This document shows, piece after piece, positions 1-11,328 of a stretch of DNA of 64,000 nucleotides (positions are counted from its first letter, which is position 1; each line of letters opens with the position of its first letter). The notes beneath the pieces are model-generated. The model was not told the origin of the DNA. It ran no database searches and saw only the letters and a list, made by a program, of their open reading frames with translations. The position numbers and the translations under genes were made by a program. The stretch comes from Tubiluchus corallicola. Taxonomy: Eukaryota; Priapulida; Priapulimorpha; Priapulimorphida; Tubiluchidae. Location: positions 248,001 through 312,000 of the forward strand of contig JAQGDQ010000244.1 of assembly GCA_030141605.1 (NCBI GenBank), read 5' to 3'.

Positions 1-285
1 TTGATACTTTATTAACAAATTTTCATGAACTCTTTCTCAGTTTAACACAACAGCACTGTATTTTGATTCTCTCATTTGTAAATGCAAAATGTTCGTTGAA
101 AAATTTGTTTTTTTCGGCATTAATTTTCTGTGTTTCATAAGTAAGTTTTGGTTTCAGTTTCAGTAACATCTATAACAAGGACTGAATGGCAAGTTTGGCA
201 GTCTCCATTGTCGTCTAAACAGTATTCTTTGTATGATTTATTTCGATCGATTATGCTTATGTAACTAATGCATCACGCATTTTAG
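1..285. other. Non-coding, probably intronic sequence
   Basis: AT-rich sequence with no credible coding segment. It ends at an acceptor-like AG before the first zinc-finger exon candidate, so it is probably an intron of a gene that begins outside the window. Confidence 0.3.
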
Positions 286-395
286 GTTCATTTTGGTTGT
301 TCCCGCCTAATGTGCACCTATTGCCTAGCTGTATATAATATGACTCCAAGGGCACCTCACCTGTTCATACAACATTTGACTCGACATCAAAACAG
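286..395 (+). CDS. Zinc-finger gene, candidate exon A (C2H2-like finger)
   Basis: This 110-bp segment lies between an acceptor-like TTTTAG and the donor GTTTGT and is open in only one frame. It encodes a finger-like pattern, CTYC followed by HLFIQHLTRHQ, meaning a Cys-x2-Cys pair and then a helix ending in spaced histidines. It matches the style of the downstream fingers, so it is probably an upstream exon of the same gene. It ends in phase 2 while the next confident exon (1504) needs phase 1, so either a small exon between them is missing or this one is wrong. The true start codon is not visible and probably lies upstream of the window. Confidence 0.42.
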
Positions 396-684
396 GTTTG
401 TTTACTTATATCTCTTGTAACTCATTTCGGTTTAGTTTTATTGAACGGCCGGAGATACCAAGTGCCTCTTTGCAGTGTTGATATGATTAATGACGAAGTT
501 AGCTGACGAAAGATGAAGAATTTTTTTGAAAAATTCCCGTAAAGATGTAATAAAAATAAGGATACTGCAGATATTATACTGTAGTTGTCTAGTATAACGT
601 AGAAGGTGTAATACTCTAGTTGTTTTCTGACATAAATAATTTTTTAGGTTAATGGGCTTTTATTCAAAGGAATGTGACTTGCAT

Positions 685-1217
685 TTAAAGGAAAACCACA
701 CGATTGTTTAGACGTTGGTTCAAAATAAAGTATGCTCTAAAATATAGAAAACTACAACAACTTTTTTTAAATAAAAGCTTAGATTAAATAATAATTACCT
801 CTGATACTTAAATTTTGTTGAACTTTCAAAGCTATGCGCGGCTCAACGAATCTACTAAGATTAGGAATGGTGCCTTTTTGTCACATTCGCGTGTTCAACA
901 TGTGGGAGCAGTACAGTGATAAGCATGATCATGAACTGCAGTGTTTGCCTGTGGCATCAATGTGACGTAGAGTTCATTTTCCTGACATCAGCTTACGCAA
1001 ACATGCTTGACACGCTGGCAAGATGCCTGCCATTGCACAAACTGTAGTTAGCTTGTGGTGTAAGCGATAGCTGCGGATCGGTTGCCGTTAATTAACTTTC
1101 CAAGGTAATTTTTCAAATATAAGAAACAACTGCTAACTTTTATGGGCAAGAAAATGTATATTTTGGACAGCAAATTAAAGTGAGATTGAGTCTAATCAAT
1201 CGCCGGTTTTCCGTTAA
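685..1217. mobile_element. TTAA-flanked MITE, AGGAAAACC family, copy 1
   Basis: Inverted ends read TTAAAGGAAAACC...GATTGTTTAGAC on the left and the complement, ...CGGTTTTCCGTTAA, on the right. Both sides are bounded by TTAA, the target duplicated by piggyBac-type transposases. The interior is shared with copies at 16905-18426 and 57264-57949. No coding capacity. Confidence 0.75.
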
Positions 1218-1503
1218 AATAATTGACAGCTGCTAGAGGGAAGGGTTGTAGTTTCCTTTAATTCAGCCTATATCATAGTACTGCTAAAACAAGGGGTATT
1301 TGTGCAGTTTTATTAGTAAACTGCTTATCAATGCTAACGGGCTGTAGAATAAACTCGAAGTGTGACGGGTTCATTTTTACTGATCATGCCATTAATTGAA
1401 GTTATGCGACTGTTTGAGATTCAGATTATTTTTCACATTTATTTCTTGACACTTTGAAGGGGTGTGAAGAAGTGCAGCGCCTGCCGATTGACATTCATTT
1501 CAG

Positions 1504-1569
1504 TGCAAGATCTGAAACAGCACAAGACTGACTGCCATTCCATTGTTGGTAAACTAGATGATCCCGGAG
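1504..1569 (+). CDS. Zinc-finger gene exon B
   Basis: This 66-bp exon has a good acceptor (CATTTCAG) and a near-perfect donor (GAG|GTGAGT). Read with two leading bases it gives QDLKQHKTDCHS and then GKLDDPG, the helix half of a C2HC/C2H2-like finger. It ends in phase 1 and joins the exon at 2399 to make a Val codon with an open frame. The weak point is the unresolved join to exon A. Confidence 0.62.
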
Positions 1570-2398
1570 GTGAGTAAGCTTTGTGGCACGTTCCGATGTA
1601 GAGACTTCTCTTTCAACTTGTTGCGCAACTTCTGCCTGTGAGTAAAGTTGCGCGTGTGGACAGTTTAGCAACCTTTCTCGCAATATATTGCAAACTCTGA
1701 GAGAGTTGTTGAGAGTTAAGTTGCCCAATAAGTTGTGAGAGAAGTTACATCACCTCGAATGTTGTTACTGGTGCTTGTGAAAGTTTCTTATCGAAGAATT
1801 TCATCCACTTCTTATTGCAAATTCCATAAATGAAAACTTGAAAAAATTGAAAATGCAAATGGAGGTAAATCTTGTGCTTAAAGGTCAAGAAGCTTACTTT
1901 ATGAAGTTTCAATTTTACACAAAAATGAAAAGAAAATGCTCTAGCTACAATTTTCTGAACTTTTTAACTTTTTCTTAATGGTTTATGCAAGAGAATGTCT
2001 GGTGTGAAGGTGTCATTTGCGAAGAATGTCTGGAACATCATTTCGCACTTTTTATTAATTAGATGGCGCCCGAAAGTCCCTAATTACGGCAGCGTTTGCG
2101 TTTGATTGTCACTTGTCACATTTCGCCATGTAGCGTTGTTTACAGATAGTGTTTTGCGTCAGAAATTGTTACAGGCGTTGGAGTCGACCATTTTTAGCTA
2201 AAGATCGTAAAATATGAAAAGAAAGTATGCCAGATTATTGACCACCAAACTGTAGTCTGATTATTCAATCAGTAAAAAACAGCTGTTCTCAAAAATTTGC
2301 TTTGAAATTGATTTGTTGTACAGTTAAATACAATTTAACATTAGCTATTTCATTACTTAACCAGTTTCCTGAATAAAGATCCAAAATTTGAATTGCAG

Positions 2399-2564
2399 TG
2401 AGCCTTATCCAATACGTTGGGGAAAAAGCACCATCGACATCAGATAATACGTCAAGCGTACCATCCAGTTTAAATGCGGATGCTTCCGGAATAGATATTG
2501 TTGACAGTTTAGGAAGCAAATGCATTGAGTGCGGAAAACCTATGGGAATTCCTAATCATTATCG
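2399..2564 (+). CDS. Zinc-finger gene exon C (Ser-rich linker plus half finger)
   Basis: The acceptor is AATTGCAG and the donor GTATGT. The exon codes for a Ser/Asp-rich linker followed by KCIECGKPMGIPNHYR, the start of a zinc finger with CxxC. The split last codon (CG|G) continues into the exon at 5231 as RKYVGCVQCRYATVC, so the finger spans the intron. Phases 1 and 2 fit the exons on both sides. The product is probably a nuclear zinc-binding protein; no orthologue is recognised with confidence. Confidence 0.75.
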
Positions 2565-2689
2565 GTATGTACACTTTTTTGAAGGCTCATGATCAATGAT
2601 TTTTTTTTACTCGTCTCCTAAGTTTAGTGGTAACAAAATGTCTTCAGCGTATTTGTTAAGATCGAACGTACTTTTGAAGTAATTTCGTC

Positions 2690-3225
2690 TCAGCCTTTAT
2701 CCATCTACAGCCTTTATTCTTCTTCTTCTTCTTCTTCCCAGCTTTTCCCGATTCGGGGTCGCCGTTGTGAATGAGTCTTCTCCACGCATTCCTGTTGTTG
2801 ACCATCTCTTCATTTATGTTCCTCCCTTCCCACAAGATCCTCACCGACTCTTCTTTTCAGGTGTCCATACCATCGCAATCTTGCGAGGCTTCCACTACTT
2901 TTACTGTTCCTCTGATATTATTATTTCTAATTTTAACTCTTCTTGTTATTCCCACCATCCATCTCAACTTCCTCATCTCCACCACACCCATTTTCTTCTC
3001 TTCGGTCTTCAGCTAGAGAAGCTGCTTCCAGCCCGTAGATTAGAGCGGGTCTGACCACTTCTTTGTGAACTTTCCCTTTAACTCTCACCGACTCATTCAT
3101 TGAAGGTTTTGGCGCAGTTTTTACAGGCGGATGCCCTTCTTGACCCTAATCCTCCCTATTTATCCGGGCCTGGGACCGGCACTGAGTTGGGCTGGCTTGC
3201 CCCCCCCCCCAGTGGCTAGGTTATC
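2690..3225 (-). mobile_element. Decayed LINE 3' end
   Basis: The complementary strand encodes scattered fragments of the C-terminal region of an APE-type LINE ORF2: a KVHKEVVRPALIYGLEA segment, LRWYGHLKRRVGED, then NAWRRLIHNGDPESGKAG followed by a lysine run from (TTC)n. These match the usual RPALLYGxE, LRWxGHxxR and Lys-rich tail of RTE-like elements. Frames are interrupted, so this is a relic lying in the intron between exons C and D. Confidence 0.6.
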
Positions 3226-3509
3226 TACAGCATTTATTAGTAAACAAATTTCTTTTTCGTTTGTTTTATCTTTTTTTGCATTGGAAACTAAGTTGAGACG
3301 TATTTGTCTTCCTTATAAAGAATGCTACTGTAGTGAACATAAAAATGTTTACTTATATTAATATATTATATATATATATATATAATGATAATGATAAATA
3401 CTAATACTCGAAGAAGAACTTAAATGAATCATATTTACAGACGAAAAGGATTTTACACCGGAAGTTTAGACTGAAAGCAACACATAAGAAATTCAGTGAT
3501 CGTGTATAG

Positions 3510-3860
3510 CAGTGGTTCCCAAAGTAGGAGTAAATTACCCCCCCCCCCCCGGGGTAATATGTTTTTTTTGGGGGGGGTAACGGGCACCCCTCTGAAAATT
3601 TTTAAAACTTCGCTCGGAATGCATTTTACGTAGTTTTCTTCTTGAAGAGACTGCCTCCGGTAATACTTGTTTTGGCAACAATACAACAACAACACCTGGA
3701 AATTTATTTATGTCACGAGCAAACATAAATAATTTTGCTTGCTTGTGGCATATACGTGTGTTTACTTTTTGAGTTGGAGAAGTAGTACTACGTGGGGGGT
3801 AATGGACAAGACCGGGTTTCCCGATTTGGGTAACGGTCCGAGAAAGTTTGGGAACCACTG
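3510..3860. mobile_element. hAT-type MITE with perfect 8-bp TSD GTGTATAG
   Basis: Terminal inverted repeats CAGTGGTTCCCAAA and TTTGGGAACCACTG enclose 351 bp. The flanks 3502-3509 and 3861-3868 are both GTGTATAG, the 8-bp duplication expected of hAT transposition. It contains poly-C and poly-G runs and has no transposase. Confidence 0.88.
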
Positions 3861-3868
3861 GTGTATAG

Positions 3869-4646
3869 GGAAAACTGTACTATCTGGTGTAATATAGAAG
3901 AAAATATTTTGTTAACCTAAACTTATAAGACCAGTAAAAATTGCTTGATAATGAACCTTGAAAGAAAGTATATTAGTGCTAATACAAGTACTAATAAAAA
4001 CCCTCTATTTCTGTTAGTGTGGTTGCCTTGTAGTACCAGACACCTACTAAAGGTGCTATGTTTGTGACGAACCTTTCTACTATTTATAGAGTTACTTATC
4101 ATATTATTAAGCACACTAGACAAAGTTGAAAAGGACTCGTATTTGCTAGTTGTTTTCTGTGTTGTATGTTAAAATTGTAAACTATTAAGTATTGTTAAGT
4201 ATTTTATGTTTTTCTTTTGGTTGAATCGTTGCTGCTTTTTCATTTCTATGCTTTCCTCTTACCTTTTTTGTCTGGAGTGCCTGCAGTGATAGGCTAGCAT
4301 TCATTACTAAGTCATTACTATTTTTATAACAATGCATTGCTTTATTTATATTATCTAAATGTTATTCCGTATGCAGACAGTCATGCCTGCACATGTTGTT
4401 CCACGTATTTGCTTATGAACTTGTGATCTTGTGCTAAACTTGTTACCTTGTGTAGAAGTGGTCAATTCTTATTGTAAATAATGTATATAGTTTATTGTAG
4501 TGGGGATCTTTAATCATCTTTTGAGACTACCTGATCTGATCCTATAATAAATTATGTTTAAATTACATTTTTTCGCAAATAAATGAAATCAAAACAATGT
4601 AAACTCTATTGAACATTGTAACAATTCAAACTTGCTTATAAACAGT
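3869..4646. other. Intronic sequence, nothing recognised
   Basis: AT-rich sequence between two MITEs with no exon, RNA gene or repeat that I can support. Confidence 0.4.
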
Positions 4647-4654
4647 GTTTGAAC

Positions 4655-5157
4655 CAGGGATGAGAATTTTCCGCGAATACCCGAAATTCCGAGTTTTTTT
4701 GGAAGACTAGTAGTGCCATTTTTGTAAATCGCGTAGATTCGTTGAGAAAATTTTTACGGACCCTGTACATTATTTCACAAGCTGACCGCTGGTTGGCAGG
4801 CCGTCACTTTGTTTACATCACGTACATCAGTGTAACCACGTGTATATCTCTACGTATAAAAATATAGAATCAATTGTACGGAGTTATTTGAGTCAATTGC
4901 AGACAGTTTTTATATACTTTTGCATAGGAGCAGCCAGTACTTAGGCATTTTTGAGACAATTAGGCATCATGTATCCTGGATAGTTGGGGATTTTAAATTA
5001 TGCATGAAACAAGGTAATTGATATTTTAAGTCCACTTAGAGGCTCTCCATGGTCACAAAATTGCAATTTGTTGCTGGCTTCAAGGGAGCTTCGCCCCCGC
5101 CCCCCCAAACCCCCGGCCTGTTTCAGAGTTTTTTGCAATTTGTCATTCTCATCCCTG
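4655..5157. mobile_element. hAT-type MITE with perfect 8-bp TSD GTTTGAAC
   Basis: The ends are CAGGGATGAGAAT and ATTCTCATCCCTG, flanked at 4647-4654 and 5158-5165 by identical GTTTGAAC. The interior (AAATCGCG...TTTACGGACCC...GACCGCT) is shared with the copy at 8666-9113. It ends only 66 bp before the acceptor of the next exon. Confidence 0.9.
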
Positions 5158-5230
5158 GTTTGAACGTTGAAAGACGTTTGGCTGCCAAACGCTGTACAAG
5201 TTGTTTCATCTTTTCATCTTAATTTAACAG

Positions 5231-5421
5231 GAAGTACGTTGGTTGCGTCCAGTGTCGCTATGCAACTGTGTGTCATGCGGCTTTCCAGGAGCACAACAAG
5301 TCGTTCCATCTACCTCGCCGTGCCAGCGGTCATCGGACTAACGAGGAATTCAGCGTGCTGACTTTGGACGTTCCGTGGAAATGTCTCTGCGGTTACAAAT
5401 CCTCGTCTGGTAACAAACTAG
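5231..5421 (+). CDS. Zinc-finger gene exon D (two zinc-finger segments)
   Basis: The acceptor is TTTAACAG and the donor GTATGA; the exon is 191 bp. It encodes GCVQCRYATVCHAAFQEH, a C2H2 finger with a second His five residues on (EHNKSFH), then a hydrophobic linker and WKCLCGYKSSSGNKL, the first half of another finger completed in the next exon (AAHLVSCGK). Incoming phase 2 and outgoing phase 1 match both neighbours exactly. Paired CxxC fingers of this spacing suggest a chromatin-associated or DNA-binding protein. Confidence 0.82.
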
Positions 5422-6410
5422 GTATGACGTTCTGGGCTTTAATTAACGATGGTTACTTTGTGGACGTTATGACGCTGTGATTGGCTGCTGATAAACACTT
5501 GTCATTTACTTCGTCCTACTTCATTTTGCTGCACTGCTAAAATCTATGAAAAAGCCTTTTCACAGTTTCTTTATGCGTATGCGCAGCTGCTGCAGGTCAA
5601 ACGTTAAGTGTACCATGGTAACGCATCTTTAAGTACAACTGTCACATGACGTGTGTGTAAAGCAAAGCCGTCTGCTACATCAATTCGGTAACGTCAGCTG
5701 TTTTTCACATACTTCTGTACTTAATTATATATTAGAGTGATTTACTAGCAGTATCTTGCTTTGGAAAGAGAAAAAATGCTTTAGGTAAGGTTTTAGCTAC
5801 CTCTTAAAGCTGTTACTGTTACAATAGCTTGGGTTGCGAGGCATTGTCAAGTGTACAGGAATGCGTCGTCTGGCACACTTAACCTTTGACCTTTTCACGA
5901 TCATGATCAGTCGCTTGAATTGCACAAATGAACTGTATTAACTCGACAGAAAACAAATAAGTTGCCAGAAATGTGAAAAATGAAAACCCATTTGCTATCA
6001 AGAATGCACAACTGCTAACACTAACACTAACACTAACGTTATTGACATCTTCTTACATATTGAACATTTCAGCTTAATTTTATTTCTTATTGATTTTGAA
6101 GGAGGGCTTTAAAAAAGCCTTTGTGCTTTGGGGGGTTTACAAGAATTGCAGTCTTTTTTATAGAATATACATGAATGGTTTGTAATGCCAATCGTTCTAG
6201 CTTTGGATTTAAAGCTAAATTCTTGTTTTCTTAGCACATACTTAGTAAAACTTTGCTTAATGTTTGCTTTCTGATTCAGTTTAATAACTAGTGCTTCTAA
6301 TTCACTGATTACGAAATGTGACTGCAATTTAATTAATAAGTAGATAGTCCAGCAAATGTTTCTACGACTAAAGTTAGAATGATTTATCAAATTAATTCTT
6401 TATATTGCAG

Positions 6411-6542
6411 CTGCGCATTTAGTTTCGTGCGGCAAGCGGTCGGCGTATTCTACGGAATCTTTACCGCCCGAGTTACTGAAGCCTCTTGTCGGTATGAATG
6501 TACTGCGTTTGAAGCCACCATTTACCATTTCGGCCAACGAAG
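6411..6542 (+). CDS. Zinc-finger gene exon E
   Basis: The acceptor is TATTGCAG and the donor AAG|GTGAAC. It completes the finger begun in exon D (AAHLVSCGKRSAYS) and continues with a proline-containing linker, LPPELLKPLVG. The split first codon GCT (Ala) and last codon GGT (Gly) both form correctly with the neighbouring exons. Confidence 0.78.
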
Positions 6543-7119
6543 GTGAACAGTTTGTCTGGGTTTTTTAGCTTGGTAGTTAACGAGTGATACTTGTTAGCAC
6601 TAATATTCACTAATTGAAATACATGAAACAGTTCTCCTAAGCATTTTATATCATAAACAGGTCTGTGCTAAATGGAAAGAAAGGTTTGCTATTTACGCTT
6701 AATGTCTTTTAGTTGTCTCTTTATTGTAAATGCAATTTCATTCAGTTTTTAACTGCAGTTTTTGTTTGAAAATAAATCTTTTATCTATTTATCTGTCTAT
6801 GTATCTAAAAGGACATCCCAAAGAGCTTTCCATACAAGGTTATGCTACTTAGGATTACATTTACCTGTTTGAAAAATATCTGTATTTGTAGATGAAAATT
6901 CTAGTGTTTAAAATATTCTCGCCGCCTGATAAAACGACACTATACTATTCTTAGAAGTTGTTTGCTAGGTAAGCATGTAATGAATGTAAAGGTATCCCAG
7001 TGTTCACCACTGATTCACAATAAAGTAAGCATTGTATGAATATATAAAGGCATCCCAGTGTTCACCACTGATTCACGGTAAATCTCATTATTAATCGTAT
7101 TAACTAATATGACAAAATA

Positions 7120-7290
7120 AAGTAATTTATACTTTTGCTTAGTCAGTGAAGTGTGAGCTACGAATGCTCTGATTATTTTTTCATACTTTATACTATGTTG
7201 TCTAAACTCGTTTAAAACGACTTGCTATTAAAATGGCTGCATGTAACGGTCATCACGGGAGTTTAAATTTACAAGTTTTATACAGCGTTA
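7120..7290. repeat. Dispersed repeat, also at 51424-51592
   Basis: A segment with CTTTTGCTTAGT, CGAATGCTCT, AAAATGGCTGC and GGGAGTTTA in the same order recurs at 51424-51592. It is an old interspersed repeat of unknown class in an intron. Confidence 0.6.
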
Positions 7291-7598
7291 CTGCTTAAGC
7301 AAGCTCTTTATGCAATATGGCAGCATGTAAGTGGTGTAATATTTCAAGACAAATTTTTAAAGTTCAATTTATGATGAACGTTTTCTTGTGTTTTAAGACT
7401 TAATCAAATTCCTATTTTTGTCACTACTGATTTGGTTTACATATAGTCGAGTAAAGCATTGTGTTAAACTGTATGTTGTTACAAAGTGCTGATGCAGTAT
7501 TTTAAATTAATGACACAAAAAGAATACTGTGACATTTCTGCCGATATAGCATACGCTTTACAGAATACCATAAATGCGATATGCTTAGTAACGTAGAG

Positions 7599-8066
7599 CA
7601 GGGGTGTGCAAAATATCTGACTAGCCGGGCCACATTAAACTGTCCCGCAATTCCTGCGGGCCACAGGCAGTTTGATCAAGGAGCCAAGTACAGAAAGGCC
7701 TAATAACGATTTTTTTGCATCCGACCTGCATACATCATTACTACTAGACTGAAGAAACTATTTTAGAAGTTATTAAAATTTATATTACAAACCATATATT
7801 TCTGCTTTCAGGACAGATAGTGGTAATTTCATTACAATGCATATTAGTAATGTGTATCACACAGTCTGTGTAGTACAGTGACATTAAGCTACAACCGTCT
7901 TGTAAGGGTTAATGGCATCCGATCTAGTAGAAAAAACTACCCGCACTATCTTTGGGATCGTGGCACGGACTTCAGCTGGATACACTCAATTAATCGCCCG
8001 GGCCGCACCTTCATTAGGCTGACAAATCTCTTCGCGGGCCCTCGGGCCGCACTTTGCACACCCCTG
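7599..8066. mobile_element. hAT-type MITE, CAGGGGTGTGCAAA family, copy 1
   Basis: The 14-bp inverted termini are CAGGGGTGTGCAAA and TTTGCACACCCCTG. Flanks ACGTAGAG (7591-7598) and ACGTAGTG (8067-8074) match at 7 of 8 bases. A second copy in opposite orientation lies at 19724-20223. GC-rich ends (GGGCC, GCGGGCC) resemble common metazoan hAT MITEs. Confidence 0.85.
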
Positions 8067-8143
8067 ACGTAGTGTAAGTTTTTTATATTCCGTAAGAATT
8101 AAAATTTTCGGTATATAAATTTTGGGTCTCGGTTTCTTATTAG

Positions 8144-8278
8144 GTTCACCGGAAGCTGTTGCAAAGCTGATACTTGATGGTATATTAGATGAACTCTGTC
8201 CAGCCGAGGCATTGGTACATTCTGTACTTACAGAAGTTATAGATGAAGCTTGTAGACAAGTCACTTCTGCAACTGACG
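8144..8278 (+). CDS. Zinc-finger gene exon F (helical segment)
   Basis: The acceptor is TTATTAG and the donor GTACGT. Encodes SPEAVAKLILDGILDELCPA and a further amphipathic stretch ending EACRQVTSATD, predicted helical from its residue pattern and without cysteine pairs. Phase 1 at both ends fits exon E and exon G (D-A-YLSVVEQ). Probably a protein-interaction segment; no named domain recognised. Confidence 0.78.
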
Positions 8279-8611
8279 GTACGTATGTCTTGACAAGTAT
8301 TGGTGTTAGTGCATGTAGTTAAATTCTTTAAAGGTTCGCTGACTTGATTTTAGTAGTTTTTGTAGTTTTATTGTGAAAATGTTTTTTACAGATGCGTTTA
8401 ATAAATTGAAATAAGAAAGCTTCAAACTGATTTTAACATCAGGGAGTGGCATTTGGTTCACATACTTATATTTCTGCAAAGGTGTTGAGGCGCTATCGAT
8501 GTCGACTAATTGGAAAATTAAAATAGCTGCTTTTCTAACACAATTTATAAATGGTAGATACATAATATATTGTTAAGCTTTATTTTTTTCTGAATACCAT
8601 GGGCATATTTT

Positions 8612-9207
8612 TTAACGGAAGGACTTTACAATTCCCCATATAATTTAACTGCCCTAACCCTAACCCACGATACGGGAAATTCTAAGTTTTCGGAAGACCA
8701 GCAGTGCCATTTTTGTCAATCGCGGAAATTCGTTGAAAAAATTTTTACGGACCCAGTACATTATTTCACAAGCTGACCGCTAGTTAGCAGGCCGTCACTT
8801 TGTTTACGTCATGTACATCTAACCACGTGTATATCTCTATGTATAAAAATATAGAATCAATTGTGCGGAGTTATTTGAGTCAATTGCAGACAGTTTTTAT
8901 AAACTTTTGCATAGGTACTTAGGTGTTTTTGAGACAATTACGTATTGTGTATCCTTGATGGTTTGGTATTTTAAATTATGCATGAAACAAGGTAACTGAC
9001 ATTTTAAGTCCACTTAGGGCTTCGCCTCCCTTGAACCTCCATTGGGGCCTACGCGGCCCCCAAACCCCCCGGTCTGTTTCAGAGTTTTTTGCAATTTGTC
9101 ATTCTCATCCGTGCCCTAACCTTAACTGTAACCCTAATCCTAATCCTAATCCTGGTCCTGACCCTAATTTCTTGTACATGGGGAATTGTAAACTTTAGCC
9201 TTTTTAA
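8612..9207. mobile_element. TTAA-bounded element carrying telomere-like CCCTAA repeats
   Basis: The left end TTAACGGAAGGACTTTACAATTCCCC and right end GGGGAATTGTAAACTTTAGCC...TTAA are imperfect inverted repeats. Inside each end are degenerate CCCTAA/CCTAAT repeats, interrupted by a hAT MITE at 8666-9113. Boundaries are tentative. Confidence 0.5.
8666..9113. mobile_element. hAT-type MITE nested in telomere-like repeat, TSD CCCTAACC
   Basis: Related throughout to 4655-5157 but with a rearranged or shortened left end (CACGATACGGGAAATTC). The right end is ATTCTCATCCGTG. Identical CCCTAACC at 8658-8665 and 9114-9121 gives a perfect 8-bp target duplication, although that target is itself a repeat unit. 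Confidence 0.75.
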
Positions 9208-9830
9208 TTTGTTTATTACCTATCTTGGTTAGTACACTGGTCTGGGAACATCACTTTGTTGCCAAGCAAATCTATTTTATGCTCTAGTGGTAACTTGCAA
9301 CTGACGAAATACAATGAAATTCTGCTGGAAACGTTGCGTCATACTCACTCAATTTGAAAACGTCTTGATGCAATGATTAGCGGTCGTGTTGCTTGCAAGT
9401 TTATACTTGTGCTTAAGTTAGCTTTCTTGTAGCTCTGTTGTTCAATATCTTTGCTGTACGTTGGCGATATTTAGTGTCAATTTTTGTTAAAATTGGCTAG
9501 AAATTTTAGATTGTTAACTGGTTTGCATAACTACAGTGTCGTGCAGTTTTGTACTTTCGGTGAAATTTTTGTGAAGTTTAATACACTTAATTAAGACGAC
9601 CTTTTGCAGTTATTGCACTGCTGGATTATGTGCAATATCATAGAAAGTTTCAGTTAACATTTTCAGTTGGCATAACCTTTATTTGAAGAATTATTCATGT
9701 GGAACACTTTAATTTACTATTGTAACATTAGCTTAATTGAAGATTTACTTTGTTCTGTGGATTTTTTATGTGTTGTAAGAACAATGTACGGTAAGTCCTC
9801 GCTTAATGACGTTTCGTTTTAACGACGTCC

Positions 9831-10345
9831 TCGTTTAATGATGTTTCGTTTTAACGACGTTGACCATTTGACACCACTTTGTCTCTTAACAGCGCATGTT
9901 TCATTTTAACGATGTTGACCATTTGACACCACTTTGTCTCTTAACAGCGCATGTTTCATTTTAACGACGTTGACCATTTGACACTGCTTTGTCTCTTAAC
10001 AGCGCATGTTTCATTTTAACGACGCTGACCATTTGACACCACTTTGTCTCTTAACAGCGCGTTTCATTTTAACGACGTTGACCATTTGACACCACTTTGT
10101 CTCCTAACAGCACTTTTCATTTTAACGACGTTGACCATTTGACACTACTTTGTCTCTTAACAGCGCACGTTTCATTTTAACGACGTTGACCATTTGACAC
10201 CACTTTGTCTCTTAACAGCGCACGTTTCATTTTAACGACGTTGACCATTTGACACCACTTTGTCTCTTAACAGCACGTTTCATTTTAACGATGTTGACCA
10301 TTTGACACTGCTTTGTCTCTTGACAGCGCATGTTTCATTTTAACG
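9831..10345. repeat. 55-bp minisatellite, about 9 copies
   Basis: The unit contains TTGACCATTTGACACCACTTTGTC, broken here as TTGACCATTTG plus ACACCACTTTGTC, then TCTTAACAGCGC and TTTCATTTTAACGACG. Consecutive TTGACC positions are 55 bp apart. Some units lack a few bases around GCGCATGTT. Confidence 0.85.
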
Positions 10346-10904
10346 ACAATTTTTTTTCCTTTACTCAAAGCAACTTTTTATTTTAGCAACAACTTTTTAT
10401 CTAACAAGTCATTAAAACGATGCATATTGCATTTTACTCAATTCTAAAAACAGTACATTTTGTATGTTTTTGCTTCCCAACTGACTGTTAAATGGTAGCC
10501 ATTTGTGCAGAATAACATTTATTTATGATTTACACACCTCCAGGCACCCGAATGCAAACTTTATGCAAAGTAATTTTATCTGCAACCTGTTGCTGTAGCA
10601 ACCATTATGTAGGGTTTGGTTTTTCTGTGCAACATTTAACCTCTAGCAGCTAGGCGGCCTTCAGTGTTAACTAAAAAGAAACTGCTAGTTAAGTACTGGT
10701 GAGGAAGATAAGTGGTTTCATGCAAGCAGAAAGAAATTAGTTAAGTAGAAATATGAATAAAACTGATAGACTGCTTAATTTGGATTAAGTAGCATTGGTT
10801 GTTGCCGCTGGAACGTATCTCAGTTTTTTACATTACTTTCTGTGGAAGTCTTTGTTTCATTTAACAACGTTTGCTTAATGTAGCGTTTTGCTGAAGCGCA
10901 AGAG

Positions 10905-11008
10905 CGTCGTTAAGCGAGGACTTAGTGTCGTTAAGCGAGGACTTAGCATCGTTAAGCGAGGACTTAGCGTCGTTAAGCGAGGACTTAGCGTCGTTAAGCG
11001 AGGACTTA
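10905..11008. repeat. 21-bp repeat, 5 copies
   Basis: Five head-to-tail copies of CGTTAAGCGAGGACTTAGYRT. Each unit equals the outer terminal repeat of the surrounding element, so the terminus itself has been amplified. Both strands are open in some frames (SVVKRGL repeats), but this is a by-product of the unit length. Confidence 0.85.
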
Positions 11009-11328
11009 TATATGTAAGTTATTCTTGTGAACGTCGTGACTCCGATAATTATAATGTAATTTTTTGGCAGCCGTTTATTTTGTGTAAAACGAATCATCTC
11101 AAAAATGAGTACGTATTTTTCACTGTTTCTTTTCTCGTAACTGCTGTTTTTGGAAAAACGTAATTTTGTAACGCACTTTTTTCCCCTCAACACTAACGAT
11201 GTTTGCAACAAATTGCAATGAATTAACTGCAATAAATTGAGCAGTAATATAATTATATGAGTCGCGAATTCTCGTGTGTTTTGAGATGGTTCGTTTCATT
11301 TGTTAATCTGGAGATATTTTCCTTACAG

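Larger units (their letters stand above)
9792..11008. mobile_element. Inverted-repeat element with tandemly amplified ends
   Basis: The left end TAAGTCCTCGCTTAATGACG and right end CGTCGTTAAGCGAGGACTTA are inverted copies differing at one base, with TA close outside both ends, as expected for a Tc1/mariner (pogo/Tigger-like) MITE. The left arm continues into a 55-bp minisatellite and the right arm is a fivefold 21-bp repeat. Classification is inferred from ends only. Confidence 0.55.

Noticed and set aside
10888-11232. Frames with SVVKRGL or AKSSLND repeats
   Set aside because: They come from the five 21-bp copies of a transposon terminus.
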